64,000 bases of DNA, taken from contig DAOUBW010000040.1 in NCBI GenBank assembly GCA_034432555.1, forward strand, positions 62,001-126,000, given 5' to 3'. A program made the translations under genes and the position numbers. Positions 38,276 through 47,856 of the stretch are shown here, one piece after another (the first letter of the stretch is position 1; every line of letters starts with the position of its first letter). The notes under the pieces are model-generated. The model searched no databases. It was not told the DNA's origin and worked only from the letters and a program-made list of their open reading frames with translations. Source of the stretch: CP2-2F sp034432555 (GTDB lineage Bacteria > Chloroflexota > Anaerolineae > Aggregatilineales > UBA2796).

Positions 38276-39193
38276 GTGAAGCGCCGTGTCATTCGCTACG
38301 ATCCGAAGAACGATTTTTACAGCGTGCTTGGCGTGCCTGCTAACGCTAACACTGAACAGGTGCAGCAGGCATTCCGCCAAAAGGCGAAGGAAGTTCACCC
38401 TGACCGCAACCCTGAGCGTGTGGCTTGGGCAACCGAGCAGTTTCGCCGCCTGAGTGAGGCATATGACGTGCTGAGTGATGCTGCCCGCCGTTGGGAATAT
38501 GACCGCCAGCGCCGCCAAACACACCCTGCCGCCTACGCCACCGACTCCGCATGGTGGACTCAGCCGCCAGCGCCCGCCCGCGAAACGCCGCGCCGCACGC
38601 CCGAACGGATGGAAGGCGATGAGTTCTGGGCGTGGTACAGCACTGTCAAGCCGCAGTACACGCGCTATAACAATCCTTACCGCGATGCTGTGCGGAATCT
38701 TTTTTTCAGCCCTTACCGCTATGTGCTAACCATCCTCGGCTTGGTTTTCCTCGCCAACGTGGTCTTCATTAGTTTAGCGCAGCAGAACGGGCTGGTGCGC
38801 CAAGCCATGCAGCGCGAACAGACCGCCGAAGCACGCGCTTTCGCGCCGACGCAAACCTACGCGGCTGCTCTGCTTGCCCGCTGCCCTGATCCGAATGCGC
38901 GCATTACGCTGCCACGTCAGGATAGGCGTGTTCACCTTGCCGATCTCGACGTGCGTGGCACAGCCGATCACCCTGATTTTGATCACTACGAGCTGTACTT
39001 GTTTATCCGTGAGGACGCCACGCAGCAGCCATCAATCTTGCTGGCAAATGTGCGCCGCCCTGTGCGCGAAGGGCTATTGGTGGAAAATGCTGACCTGAGC
39101 AGGCTAAGCGCAACACGCTATATGCTGCGCCTAACCGTCTTCTTGAAGAATGGGAGCAACCTGCCGCCTTGCGAGGTGGACATTCAACGCTAG
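38276..39193 (+). CDS. Membrane J-domain protein with C-terminal extracytoplasmic domain
   Basis: 305 residues starting at GTG 38276. A J-domain covers about residues 8-72, with the HPD motif (EVHPDRNPE) required to stimulate Hsp70. A linker is followed by one transmembrane helix (about 144-165). A C-terminal domain (about 195-305) has DVRGTADHPDFDHYELYLF and SATRYMLRLTVFLKNG, resembling an Ig-like beta-sandwich found in secreted Chloroflexota proteins. The topology implies a cytoplasmic J-domain and external beta-domain. Monocistronic; the 172 bases before it contain no recognised gene. Confidence 0.85.
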   Translation: MKRRVIRYDPKNDFYSVLGVPANANTEQVQQAFRQKAKEVHPDRNPERVAWATEQFRRLSEAYDVLSDAARRWEYDRQRRQTHPAAYATDSAWWTQPPAPARETPRRTPERMEGDEFWAWYSTVKPQYTRYNNPYRDAVRNLFFSPYRYVLTILGLVFLANVVFISLAQQNGLVRQAMQREQTAEARAFAPTQTYAAALLARCPDPNARITLPRQDRRVHLADLDVRGTADHPDFDHYELYLFIREDATQQPSILLANVRRPVREGLLVENADLSRLSATRYMLRLTVFLKNGSNLPPCEVDIQR

Positions 39194-39216
39194 GCGGCAA
39201 CCTACGCGGTGCTGCC

Positions 39217-41055
39217 CTAGCCCGTGATCGGTAAGCTCAGCGGATTGCCCTGAATGATCTGGACGTAAGGCGCATATATCCAGCCATTCTGCCCATTGTA
39301 GATGACCTGATACCACTGCCCGTCGGCGCTGCGCCCTAGCAGGTCTACCGTTTGTCCCCATTCGATGGTGAAGTATTGGCGGAAGGTTGTGCCAGGACCT
39401 TCACGCAGGCGCAAGCCTGAGGTCAGCCGTCCGCGCACGCCTGTTGGCTGTGGCACGCCGCCCACCGCCCCGTCAATGGGCAATGTGGAGAGGTTGCTCA
39501 GGTTGGTTTGGATGAATGAGGCATTCACCCAGCCTACCACGCCGCTTTGCGTGCGGATTCGTAGCCATGTGGTAGCAGCGTTGCGCGCCAAAACTGTGAC
39601 GAACGATCCACCGCGAATCTGCTCTAGTACCGCAGCGTTTAGGCTTGCCGCGCTGCGGACGTTCAATGTGCTGGCGTTGATGACCAAGCCGACCACATTG
39701 GCAGGCTGCCCGCCGCTGCCTGGCGTAATGCTCGGAATTGGCAGGGCAGGGTTCTGCGCGTCAGGCGGATCCCACGTTAGCACGATGAAACTCTGCAAGG
39801 TCTGCTGCTGATATTCCACGCGCAGATCGTGGCAACCGGCGGTTAGGTCTACAAAACGCTGATAAACCGTATCAGGCTTTAAGCCCCACGCATCAATGAT
39901 CAGAGTGCCATCGATGAACAGGCGCGCACCGTCATCCACATATAGGTAGAAGCGTGTAGGGCGTCCCGGCGTGCAGATACGGCGCGTCCAGCGCACCGAG
40001 AAGTTATCGCGTGGGAAGCCGGGCAGTGGCGGCGCGGTGTTCCAATTGAAGTTAATGCCGCTGAAGCCATCGTTGCGGATGAAACTGGGCGAGCCGCTCA
40101 GGTTTGGGTTGGCGTAGTATTCCCCATACCAGAAATCGGATTGCGCGCCATAGGGCGAACCAATGGCAAGCTGAATGGTCAGGCGCACGGCGGCTTGCTC
40201 AGTATCCTCAAAGTACTCGACGCGGATTGTATGTAAGCCTGCGCTGAGCGCCACATCAATGCTGTAGGCAGTGATGCTCTGCCGCCGCCATTGATCAATC
40301 ACCAAGATGTCATTGATGAACAGCCGCACGCCGTCATCACCTGCCAGCACGAAGCGGTAGGTTGCCGCTTGGAAGGGCAGCGTTGCCGTGTAGCGTGCGC
40401 TGAAGCGATCAGAAGGCACTACCAACGGATCGGGCGAACCCAGCCCCCAGAAGTGGTCAATACGCGATTCAAGGCGCGTCATGACTGGCGCACCGCTCAG
40501 GTTGGGATTGTTGAAATACTGAGCTGTCCAAGCAGTACTTTGCGTTTGGACATATTGCCAAGAGAAGGCGATGCTGGCATCCCCCAAGCCCTGAAAATAA
40601 TCAATTTGGAAGGCGTGGACGCCTGCTGAAACTTGAATATCGCGGGTGAAGGTAGTGGGTGCCTGCTCGCGCCACTCGTTGATGACCAACTGCCCATTCA
40701 CATAGACGCGGATGCCATCATCAGAGCGCGCCGTCAGGCGGTAGGTGCCGGCGTTCAGGTACTGCACACCTTGCCAACGCACCGACCAATTCTGCACACC
40801 GATGCCGGGTCCGGGCGAGTTTGGTCCCCAGTTGAAGACAACCGCTGGATCAATGCGGGTGAAGGCAGGCGTGCCTTGCAAATCACGGTTTGGGAAGTAG
40901 GCGCCCGTCCAGTTCGAGCCGGTTTCATTCGCCTGAACGAACGGCGCACCGAAATCAGGTTGAAGGGCGCGGCTAGGCTGAGCAAGCGGCAGCAGCGCTG
41001 CACCAAGCACTACACAGAGCCAAAGCGCCATCAGGCGGGTAAGGCGATGAGCCAT
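39217..41055 (-). CDS. Secreted protein with three PA14 and two SH3b domains
   Basis: 612 residues, signal peptide about 1-30. Three PA14-like domains lie at about 40-170, 173-300 and 310-435. Each has a W-x-x-x-YF/YY opening and a DDG(I/V/A)R segment (SDDGIRVYVNGQ, GDDGVRLFINDI, VDDGARLFIDGT). Two bacterial SH3 domains lie at about 458-520 and 545-605. PA14 domains often bind carbohydrates, and SH3b domains bind cell-wall peptides. No catalytic domain is present, so it is likely an adhesin or matrix protein. Divergent from the large kinase. Confidence 0.88.
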   Translation of the reverse strand: MAHRLTRLMALWLCVVLGAALLPLAQPSRALQPDFGAPFVQANETGSNWTGAYFPNRDLQGTPAFTRIDPAVVFNWGPNSPGPGIGVQNWSVRWQGVQYLNAGTYRLTARSDDGIRVYVNGQLVINEWREQAPTTFTRDIQVSAGVHAFQIDYFQGLGDASIAFSWQYVQTQSTAWTAQYFNNPNLSGAPVMTRLESRIDHFWGLGSPDPLVVPSDRFSARYTATLPFQAATYRFVLAGDDGVRLFINDILVIDQWRRQSITAYSIDVALSAGLHTIRVEYFEDTEQAAVRLTIQLAIGSPYGAQSDFWYGEYYANPNLSGSPSFIRNDGFSGINFNWNTAPPLPGFPRDNFSVRWTRRICTPGRPTRFYLYVDDGARLFIDGTLIIDAWGLKPDTVYQRFVDLTAGCHDLRVEYQQQTLQSFIVLTWDPPDAQNPALPIPSITPGSGGQPANVVGLVINASTLNVRSAASLNAAVLEQIRGGSFVTVLARNAATTWLRIRTQSGVVGWVNASFIQTNLSNLSTLPIDGAVGGVPQPTGVRGRLTSGLRLREGPGTTFRQYFTIEWGQTVDLLGRSADGQWYQVIYNGQNGWIYAPYVQIIQGNPLSLPITG

Positions 41056-41409
41056 AAGCGTCCCCCTTAGCAGCTGAACATATAGATTATTCTTAGCCTA
41101 CCATTCTAACCCAAAGTGCGCGCCGTGCATCTTTTCGGCGGCTTTGCGCCTGTTAAGCGTCAGGTTTAGGCATCTCTCAAAGTTGTTTCAAACGTGAAAA
41201 ATCGCCTAAATAGCGCCCAAAAGTTAGCCTTTTCGTTTCGTCAGCCTTTTAATCCATCTAAAATCGAGGCTATAATTAATCAAGTACTCTCAAGATGCTG
41301 TGTAAACTGGCAGTCGAATTATGGTGAGTTCGGATCACTCGTTTTTCTCAAACTTTGCTATATTTGTTGTTTAAGTCGCTCTAATGTGCGGACAGTGTGC
41401 TAAAGTTTT
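41056..41409. promoter_or_regulatory. Divergent intergenic region with candidate promoter
   Basis: This 354-base gap is noticeably more AT-rich than the flanks. A TATAAT sits at 41271-41276 on the plus strand with no clear -35. A small plus-strand ORF (41194-41403) has no RBS or recognisable product. No known riboswitch was recognised. It must hold the promoters for the PA14 protein and the kinase array. Confidence 0.45.
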
Positions 41410-44400
41410 ATGCACAATAGGCAAATTACTGAGCCGATCCCATACGCGCTCATTGGCATCACTGCCTTACTGGGCATTGGTGCGCTTATTGTGTCCGCTA
41501 ATATAGGCAATTGGTTCGCCCACCTCATCACCCCAGGCGACATCCTCTATTTTGCGCTGCTCTACGCGGCGCTTTCAGCGCTTACTTTCCCAGTTCTGGG
41601 CAGGCTCTATGCCGGTATTGAGTGCGTAGCTGTGCTTTCAGCACTGCTGAGCATCGGTCCGCTTGGCGCGATTGTGGCAACAGCACTTGGGCATACCCTC
41701 TACGAAGTGCTGCTGACCTTTTGGGAAAGCCGCACCGGACGTCCTCACGAACTGCCCATCACCACTGCCATCATGATCGCCTTAAACATTGCGCTGATCA
41801 GCTTTGCCTTGCTCTTTGCAACGTGGCTGTACTTTTTTGCAGGTGGAACGCTGCCACTGATTACCTTCGATCCTGCCAATCTCACCCAATATTTGCTGCT
41901 GTTTTTTGCCTATTTGTTCTTCCACTTGCCGGTGACAATCGTTGTGGTGCGCCCTTCGCTCACACCCAGCGAAAAGCCATACTTCAAGCTGCTCATGCTG
42001 CGCTTTGCGCTGTTGCAGACCTTATCGCAACTGTTGGCGCTCTTGGTCGCAGCCTTATATCGCAGCGACGACCCTTTAGGCAGCGCAGCGGTCACTGCCT
42101 TCATCCTGATCGCAGCGCTCATCACACGCAACAACGAGAAGAATTATCACACGCTGATGCGCCGTGTGGACGAACTTGCCACCTTAAACAACATTGGGCA
42201 GACGCTTTCGCGCAACTTGACCACAGCCGATCTGGTCGAAAACATCTACGCGCAGGTCTGCCGTGTGATGGATGCCTCTATCTTCTATATTGCCTTCTAT
42301 GATCCACACAGTGAGACGGTTAGCTTTCCCTTATCGGTGGATAACGGTGTCCGCCGTAGTTGGACGCCAACGCCACCACTGGGCATCACAGGGCATATCA
42401 TCCGCACCAAAAAACCCTTGTTGCTGCGCGGTACATTAGAAAGCACCAACGCGCAGTTGAAAAAACTCGGTGTGCAGCGCTTGGGCAAGCCAAGCCGCTG
42501 TTTTTTGGGCGTACCCATGTTAGTAGATGATGCAGTGATGGGCGTAATGGCTGTGCAGAGCTTGACCAATGCCTACGCCTACGATAAAGATGACCTGGCT
42601 ATGTTGGAGATCATCGCCGCGCAAGCTGCCACCGCTTTGCAGAACAGCATCCTTTACGAGAACCTATTTGGTATTGCCAACAAGCTGGCACTGTTGAACA
42701 GCGTTTCTTCAGGGATGAGCGATACCCTTGACCTACAAGCAATCTTGCAAACTGCCTGCGATGTGTTACGACAAATTGGTACTGCTGATAGCGCTGCTAT
42801 CTTCCTCTTTGAGCCTGAATCGCAGACCTTCAGCTTAGGGTATGGTAATCAGGTAACGCTTGACCCAACCATAACAGCCCACCTTGTAGCTGCCTTTGAA
42901 CCACGCACCTACATACTGATTAACACTGTGGATGACCTGCCACCTGATGATGCCTGGCGCACCTACGCACGCCGCATGGCATGTTCAGGCATTTTGGCGC
43001 TGCCACTGAGTGTCGAGGCGCAGGAGATCGGTGTAGCAATTATCCATTACAACAGCCCGCCTGCCCTAGAGCAAAACGCGCTTGAATTGCTTGGCGCCTT
43101 TGCCAACCAATTGGCTGTTTCGGTTGCCAATGCGCGCCATCACGCTGATATTGAGCAGCGCGCCCAAGAACTCACCCAATTGGTCAATGCCTCACGGGCT
43201 TTCACCGCCTCACTGGACTTGCCAAGCATCGCCGAGCGCCTGTTTGACGATATTGAGCGCCTGTTTACACCAGATGCTATAACAGTGCGCTTCCTGACGC
43301 CCGATCATCGCCTTCAGGTGATCGCGAGCCGTACATCAGGCGATATACCTATCCCAGAGACCTTACCGACCGTCGGCTCGTTGGCGAAGGCGCTGCAAAC
43401 GCAGCAAACCTGCCTCTCGCCCGAACTGCCTGAAGATTACGACCAGTTTAGTGATTCCCCTTTTGCACAAGTGTTGTTCATTCCAACTGTGAACGATGGG
43501 CAAGCCTTCGGCGTCGTTGGGATTGCCCACACCCAACCAACGCCTATCCCCAGCCGCGTGCGCCAGATGGCGGAAGCATTGGTTAATCAGGCTGCGCTTG
43601 CCATGCGGAACGCGCAAGAATACCAGCAGATGGACACAGCCCTTGAAGCGCGTGTGGATGAATTGAGCGCCATTGAGAGCATCTCGCGCAAGATTTCAGG
43701 TGCGCTTAACCTCGAGGCGATCATCAGCGAGGTATTGCGCGCCGCGCTTGACCGCACCGATGCCGATCTGGTCAGTATATTGTTATTGCCAACCCATGAG
43801 GTAGATCATCGCATCCGCCTAGAGCGCTTCCTCGCCCGTGATGATATTCAATCTGTCGTCACCAGCCACGCCTTTGAAGGCGTGATCGGGCAAGTGCTGC
43901 GCAATGGGCAGCCCGTCCGCCTTGATGATACACGCCGTGTGCCGAACCATGTGCAGCCGACCAATGTACCGATGCTCTCCGAACTATGTGTGCCGATTGT
44001 TTATAAAGAGCGGCGCGTTGGCGTCATCAATTTGGAGAGCCGCCGCCTTGCTGCTTTTAACGACACGCATCAGCGTTTCATCACCAACCTTGCCGAACAT
44101 GCCGCCATCGCCCTTGCTACGACGCAGCTTTTCCAGCGCCTTGAATACCAAATCAACACCTTGCAACACCTGCGTGCGCTCTCGCTAGAAATGCTGATGG
44201 CGGGATCCCTCTCAACCACACTTAACTTGCTGGTTAATGCCGTCATCAAGACCATTCGCAATGGCAGTGTCCATTTGGTGCTGCACGAAACACGCCCGCA
44301 ACGCGGGGAGCGCCTCTCTATAGAGCGCCCATTGAGTATACCTGAAGATCAACACGCTTATGAGGTTATTCGGCTGCCGATTCAACGTGGTGGTCAGCAT

Positions 44401-45603
44401 TTTGGCAGTTTCATCATCAGCCTTGACGATCCCGCCGATCTAGGGGATAACCGCATCCATGCCCTGGAAATGATCGCTATTCAAGCGGCGATTGCCGTTC
44501 AAAATGCGCGCCTCTTTGAGGAAGTGCGCGCTCGCCGCGATCAAATGCAGACCGTGTTCGACTCCGCCCGTGAGGGAATGCTGCTGATCAGCGGCGATGG
44601 TATTTTGCTGCTGGCAAACCGTGCCGCCGAACATTTGCTGAACTCTCCTTTGAACCGCGCACAAGGGCAGGCAGCCCTAAGCCTGAGCGCGCTTGCACCA
44701 TTACATGCTGTTCTTAACGAAGGGCTGCCGCGTGAGCCTTCCCGCCGCCACTATCGCCTTGAAGTTTCCGATGTGCCGCGTGATATTGAGGAAACTACTA
44801 TTCCCGTTTTGGATAATCTGAACCAGCCCGTCGGCAGGCTGTTGGTGCTGCGCGATATTACGCAAGAAGAAGCCCTCAAGCAGTTCCAGCAAGAAATCTC
44901 GAATATGTTGGTGCATGATCTGCGTGGACCGATGACGAGCGTGATCAGCAGCCTTCGGTTGCTCAATGATCTGATCGCCGTTGAGGATTATAGCGATCTG
45001 GGCAATGTGATTGAGATTGCGCTGACCAGCGCCAACAGCCAGCTTGATTTGATCGAATCACTTTTGGATATTGCACGCCTTGAACGCCACCAAATGCCGC
45101 TCAACATCAGTGTAGTGGCACTGCCCAATCTGGTGGCGAATGCCTTGCAGGCTTTTGAGGCTGCCGCATATTCTGCTAACATTAGCCTAGTCAACCAAAT
45201 TGCACCGAATGTGCCATCAGTCGCTGTGGATCGGGAGCAGATCAACCGCGTGCTGTTCAATCTGCTGGATAACGCCATACGCCATACGCCAAGCGGCGGG
45301 CAAATTCGCGTGAGCGCCAGCCTAGAGCGCGTTGCGGCTGAAAGTATGTTGACCATTAGCGTTACGGATACTGGCAAGGGTATTCCACTTGAACAGCGCA
45401 CGCGCATTTTTGATAAGTTTGTGCAAATTTCCAAATCGGCGGTGCGCGGTCACCGTGGTAGTGGTTTGGGCTTAACCTTCTGCCGTTTGGCAGTTGAGGC
45501 ACATGGCGGCAAAATATGGGTGGCGAGTGGCGCAGAAGGCGGCGCAGCATTTTCTTTCACCCTGCCCTTAGCTACACGACAGCCTGTTCCGATGGGAGAG
45601 TAA
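41410..45603 (+). CDS. Large membrane histidine kinase with five GAF domains and a PAS
   Basis: 1397 residues. An N-terminal membrane module of about seven helices spans about 10-245. GAF domains lie at about 250-410, 425-580, 600-740, 755-910 and 925-1045. A PAS-like domain covers about 1055-1155. HisKA has the phospho-acceptor in MLVHDLRGPMTS (about 1170). HATPase_c has NLLDNAIRH, DTGKGIP and GSGLGLT (to about 1390). It integrates small-molecule or light/redox signals; ligands are unknown. First gene of a tight cluster of four kinase-type genes. Confidence 0.92.
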   Translation: MHNRQITEPIPYALIGITALLGIGALIVSANIGNWFAHLITPGDILYFALLYAALSALTFPVLGRLYAGIECVAVLSALLSIGPLGAIVATALGHTLYEVLLTFWESRTGRPHELPITTAIMIALNIALISFALLFATWLYFFAGGTLPLITFDPANLTQYLLLFFAYLFFHLPVTIVVVRPSLTPSEKPYFKLLMLRFALLQTLSQLLALLVAALYRSDDPLGSAAVTAFILIAALITRNNEKNYHTLMRRVDELATLNNIGQTLSRNLTTADLVENIYAQVCRVMDASIFYIAFYDPHSETVSFPLSVDNGVRRSWTPTPPLGITGHIIRTKKPLLLRGTLESTNAQLKKLGVQRLGKPSRCFLGVPMLVDDAVMGVMAVQSLTNAYAYDKDDLAMLEIIAAQAATALQNSILYENLFGIANKLALLNSVSSGMSDTLDLQAILQTACDVLRQIGTADSAAIFLFEPESQTFSLGYGNQVTLDPTITAHLVAAFEPRTYILINTVDDLPPDDAWRTYARRMACSGILALPLSVEAQEIGVAIIHYNSPPALEQNALELLGAFANQLAVSVANARHHADIEQRAQELTQLVNASRAFTASLDLPSIAERLFDDIERLFTPDAITVRFLTPDHRLQVIASRTSGDIPIPETLPTVGSLAKALQTQQTCLSPELPEDYDQFSDSPFAQVLFIPTVNDGQAFGVVGIAHTQPTPIPSRVRQMAEALVNQAALAMRNAQEYQQMDTALEARVDELSAIESISRKISGALNLEAIISEVLRAALDRTDADLVSILLLPTHEVDHRIRLERFLARDDIQSVVTSHAFEGVIGQVLRNGQPVRLDDTRRVPNHVQPTNVPMLSELCVPIVYKERRVGVINLESRRLAAFNDTHQRFITNLAEHAAIALATTQLFQRLEYQINTLQHLRALSLEMLMAGSLSTTLNLLVNAVIKTIRNGSVHLVLHETRPQRGERLSIERPLSIPEDQHAYEVIRLPIQRGGQHFGSFIISLDDPADLGDNRIHALEMIAIQAAIAVQNARLFEEVRARRDQMQTVFDSAREGMLLISGDGILLLANRAAEHLLNSPLNRAQGQAALSLSALAPLHAVLNEGLPREPSRRHYRLEVSDVPRDIEETTIPVLDNLNQPVGRLLVLRDITQEEALKQFQQEISNMLVHDLRGPMTSVISSLRLLNDLIAVEDYSDLGNVIEIALTSANSQLDLIESLLDIARLERHQMPLNISVVALPNLVANALQAFEAAAYSANISLVNQIAPNVPSVAVDREQINRVLFNLLDNAIRHTPSGGQIRVSASLERVAAESMLTISVTDTGKGIPLEQRTRIFDKFVQISKSAVRGHRGSGLGLTFCRLAVEAHGGKIWVASGAEGGAAFSFTLPLATRQPVPMGE

Positions 45604-45609
45604 TCCAGA

Positions 45610-46341
45610 GTGAGTGATGTGTCTGTCCCGACTGCTGATGCAGACCGCAGCAAGTGGCTGGTCTTATTTGCCCATGATTTGCGTAAACCACTCTGCCGCC
45701 TGATCAGCGGTTTGTACACGCTGCATGATATGCTTGTGGCAGAAGATAACGATCTTGTGCCTGTTGTGATGCGGATTATCAACGATAGCGGCGCTGATCT
45801 GTTGCAAATGCTGGATACGATGCCGATCAACAGCGACAGCACACAAACGCCTGTGATGCGCCCTTGCTCTTTGCACGCCCTCACTGAGCGCGTGTTGAGC
45901 GGCTGGCACAATGCAACCCAAGCCCCGAACGTCACATTTGTGAACGAACTGCCCTCCGATCTGCCCTTGTTGTGCGCCGATGAAAGCCAAGTGCTGCGCT
46001 TGCTCTGGAACTTGGTGGAAAATGCCATACGCTACGCGCCCGGCAGCACGGTGCGAATTACGGTCTACCCAGAGTTGGTGCAGCACACCGACACCTATTT
46101 TCTGCAAATTGGCGTCTTGGATTCAGGCAACGGCGTGCCGCCTGAGCTGCGCGAGCGCATTTTTGAATATTTCTTCCGCGCGCCAGACACGGCTACGGCT
46201 GCGATAGGCTATGGCTTAGGCTTACCCTTCTGCAAATGGATGGTTGAACAGCATGGTGGCAGCATCTGGGTAGACGATTCGCCCGAAGGCGGTGCTGCAT
46301 TTTGGTTTACGCTGCCTATTTGCACAGCTGAGTTACAATAG
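45610..46341 (+). CDS. Minimal soluble histidine kinase
   Basis: 243 residues consisting almost only of HisKA (FAHDLRKPLCRL, about 20-85) and HATPase_c (NLVENAIRYAPG, DSGNGVP, YGLGLPF). No sensor or membrane domain, so input must come from partners. It starts at GTG 45610, six bases after the large kinase. Catalytic motifs are intact. Confidence 0.9.
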   Translation: MSDVSVPTADADRSKWLVLFAHDLRKPLCRLISGLYTLHDMLVAEDNDLVPVVMRIINDSGADLLQMLDTMPINSDSTQTPVMRPCSLHALTERVLSGWHNATQAPNVTFVNELPSDLPLLCADESQVLRLLWNLVENAIRYAPGSTVRITVYPELVQHTDTYFLQIGVLDSGNGVPPELRERIFEYFFRAPDTATAAIGYGLGLPFCKWMVEQHGGSIWVDDSPEGGAAFWFTLPICTAELQ

Positions 46342-46346
46342 CTTTT

Positions 46347-47123
46347 ATGATGTCTTTATCGCCGGATAGCCAATTGCTAAAAGACCTGCTCCATCTACTG
46401 CTCTCAGATATTCGCTCACCCATCACTGATTTGCTGACCAACTTGCCACACATGCAAGCCCAAGCTGATGCGGAAGCCTACGAGCCGTTGATGGCGCTTA
46501 GCGAATTTACCCTGCGCTATAGCGAACGCTTGCTCAGCGTGATTGACATGCTGCTCGATGTGATGCGCGAAAGTGTTGTTAAGCTCATTACAGATAGTTT
46601 GGCGCTGCAAGTTATGGCAGATCAGGTACTGCAAGCTGTTGCAAAACGCACACAGGTGCAAGGCGTCACGATCCACAATCACATCACGTCCGATCTGCCC
46701 AAAGCGGTGCTGGATGAACGCCTTTTCACACAGGCATTCATCAACCTGATTGAGTTGATGCTTATCCAAAATCCCAACGGCGGCGATATTCACCTGACGG
46801 CAGATTATCACGACACGCCGTCCCATTTCGATCTCAAACTCTATGATCAGCGAACGGTGATAGATTTCGCCACCTTCAGCGCGCTTTTTCAAGCACCGCT
46901 TAGCACGTTGCTCGGTCGGCGTGATAGCCTTCGCATCATCCTGAGCCGTGTAGTGATGCGCGCACACGGCGCTAAAGTGCATGTGCTGCCGTTAGGCGAA
47001 GGGAAAGTCGTCTTTGAGGTGCTGCTGCCGCTCATGTCTGCCGATCCCTCTGTGAAACGCTTTGCCGCTGCACGGCTATTCAGCGATGATCCACTTGATG
47101 ACTTTGGAGTCGCTCATGACTGA
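46347..47123 (+). CDS. Degenerate histidine kinase (pseudokinase)
   Basis: 258 residues with kinase-like layout but the key residues lost. At the H-box, LLLSDIRSPITDLL has Ser20 in place of the phosphorylated His. The N box reads NLIELMLIQNP instead of NxxxNAxxH, losing the Mg-binding Asn. No DxGxG (G1) or GxGLGL (G2) is visible. It retains the C-terminal VFEVLLPL strand. It lies 5 bases after the previous kinase gene. Probably a regulatory partner, perhaps a heterodimer subunit. It could also be a decaying gene, but the reading frame is intact. Confidence 0.82.
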   Translation: MMSLSPDSQLLKDLLHLLLSDIRSPITDLLTNLPHMQAQADAEAYEPLMALSEFTLRYSERLLSVIDMLLDVMRESVVKLITDSLALQVMADQVLQAVAKRTQVQGVTIHNHITSDLPKAVLDERLFTQAFINLIELMLIQNPNGGDIHLTADYHDTPSHFDLKLYDQRTVIDFATFSALFQAPLSTLLGRRDSLRIILSRVVMRAHGAKVHVLPLGEGKVVFEVLLPLMSADPSVKRFAAARLFSDDPLDDFGVAHD

Positions 47124-47856
47124 TACATCATCCGAACTGGCTGCGCTTGAACAGGCGCGCCAAACTTTTGAAGAAGAAATCAGCGTGCTTGCTCACGATC
47201 TTTCAGGACCGTTGGCGCGTGTGGTGAACTGCCTACAACTCATCAAAGATTTGTTGGCGATGCAGGAATACGCCACCATTCCCCAAGTCTTGGAGATTGC
47301 GCTGAGCAGCGCCCAAACCCAGCTGGATAACGTCGAGATGCTGCAAGACATTACACGCCTCTCCAGCGGGCTAAAAATGCCGCCCAACGGCAGTGCAGCA
47401 CTTGCCCCTGCCCTAGAAGGCGCACACAGCGATCTGCAAAACCTCTTTGAAGAAGCGCAAGCACACTACAGCACCGACCTGCCGCCTGATCTGCCCGCCA
47501 CCGTTGCCGATGCGGCTGTGCTGCGCCGCGTGTGCTTTAATTTGTTGGAGAATGCCCTGCGCCATGTGCCACAGGGTGGCATGATTCACGTCTCGGCAAG
47601 CTGTGAGGCAGGCGCGCTTACCGTGCGCGTTATGGATAACGGCAAAGGCGTTGCGTCGGAGCATCAGGCGCGCATCTTCGAGAAATTCTACCGCGTACCT
47701 TCCTCACCACTGCGCGGCAAACGCGGCATGGGCTTGGGCTTGCCCTTTACCAAGCTGGCGGTGGAAGCCTATGGCGGCAGCTTGTGGTTTGAACCTGCAC
47801 CCAACGGCGGCGCGGTGTTCTGCTTCCGCCTGCCCATCGCAGAGGTGCAGCCATGA
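47116..47856 (+). CDS. Minimal soluble histidine kinase (second)
   Basis: 246 residues from ATG 47116, which has GGAG seven bases upstream and overlaps the preceding stop by 8 bases. HisKA is LAHDLSGPLARV near residue 28; HATPase_c has NLLENALRH, DNGKGV and GMGLGLPF. No sensor domain. Its DHp region resembles the end of the large kinase (HDLxGP and the IALSSAQTQLDNVE segment), suggesting duplication. Translationally coupled to both neighbours. Confidence 0.9.
   Translation: MTDTSSELAALEQARQTFEEEISVLAHDLSGPLARVVNCLQLIKDLLAMQEYATIPQVLEIALSSAQTQLDNVEMLQDITRLSSGLKMPPNGSAALAPALEGAHSDLQNLFEEAQAHYSTDLPPDLPATVADAAVLRRVCFNLLENALRHVPQGGMIHVSASCEAGALTVRVMDNGKGVASEHQARIFEKFYRVPSSPLRGKRGMGLGLPFTKLAVEAYGGSLWFEPAPNGGAVFCFRLPIAEVQP

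Noticed and set aside
41194..41403. Small plus-strand ORF of 69 residues in the PA14/kinase gap
   Set aside because: No ribosome-binding site, AT-rich, low-complexity composition and no recognisable motif; it lies in promoter DNA.
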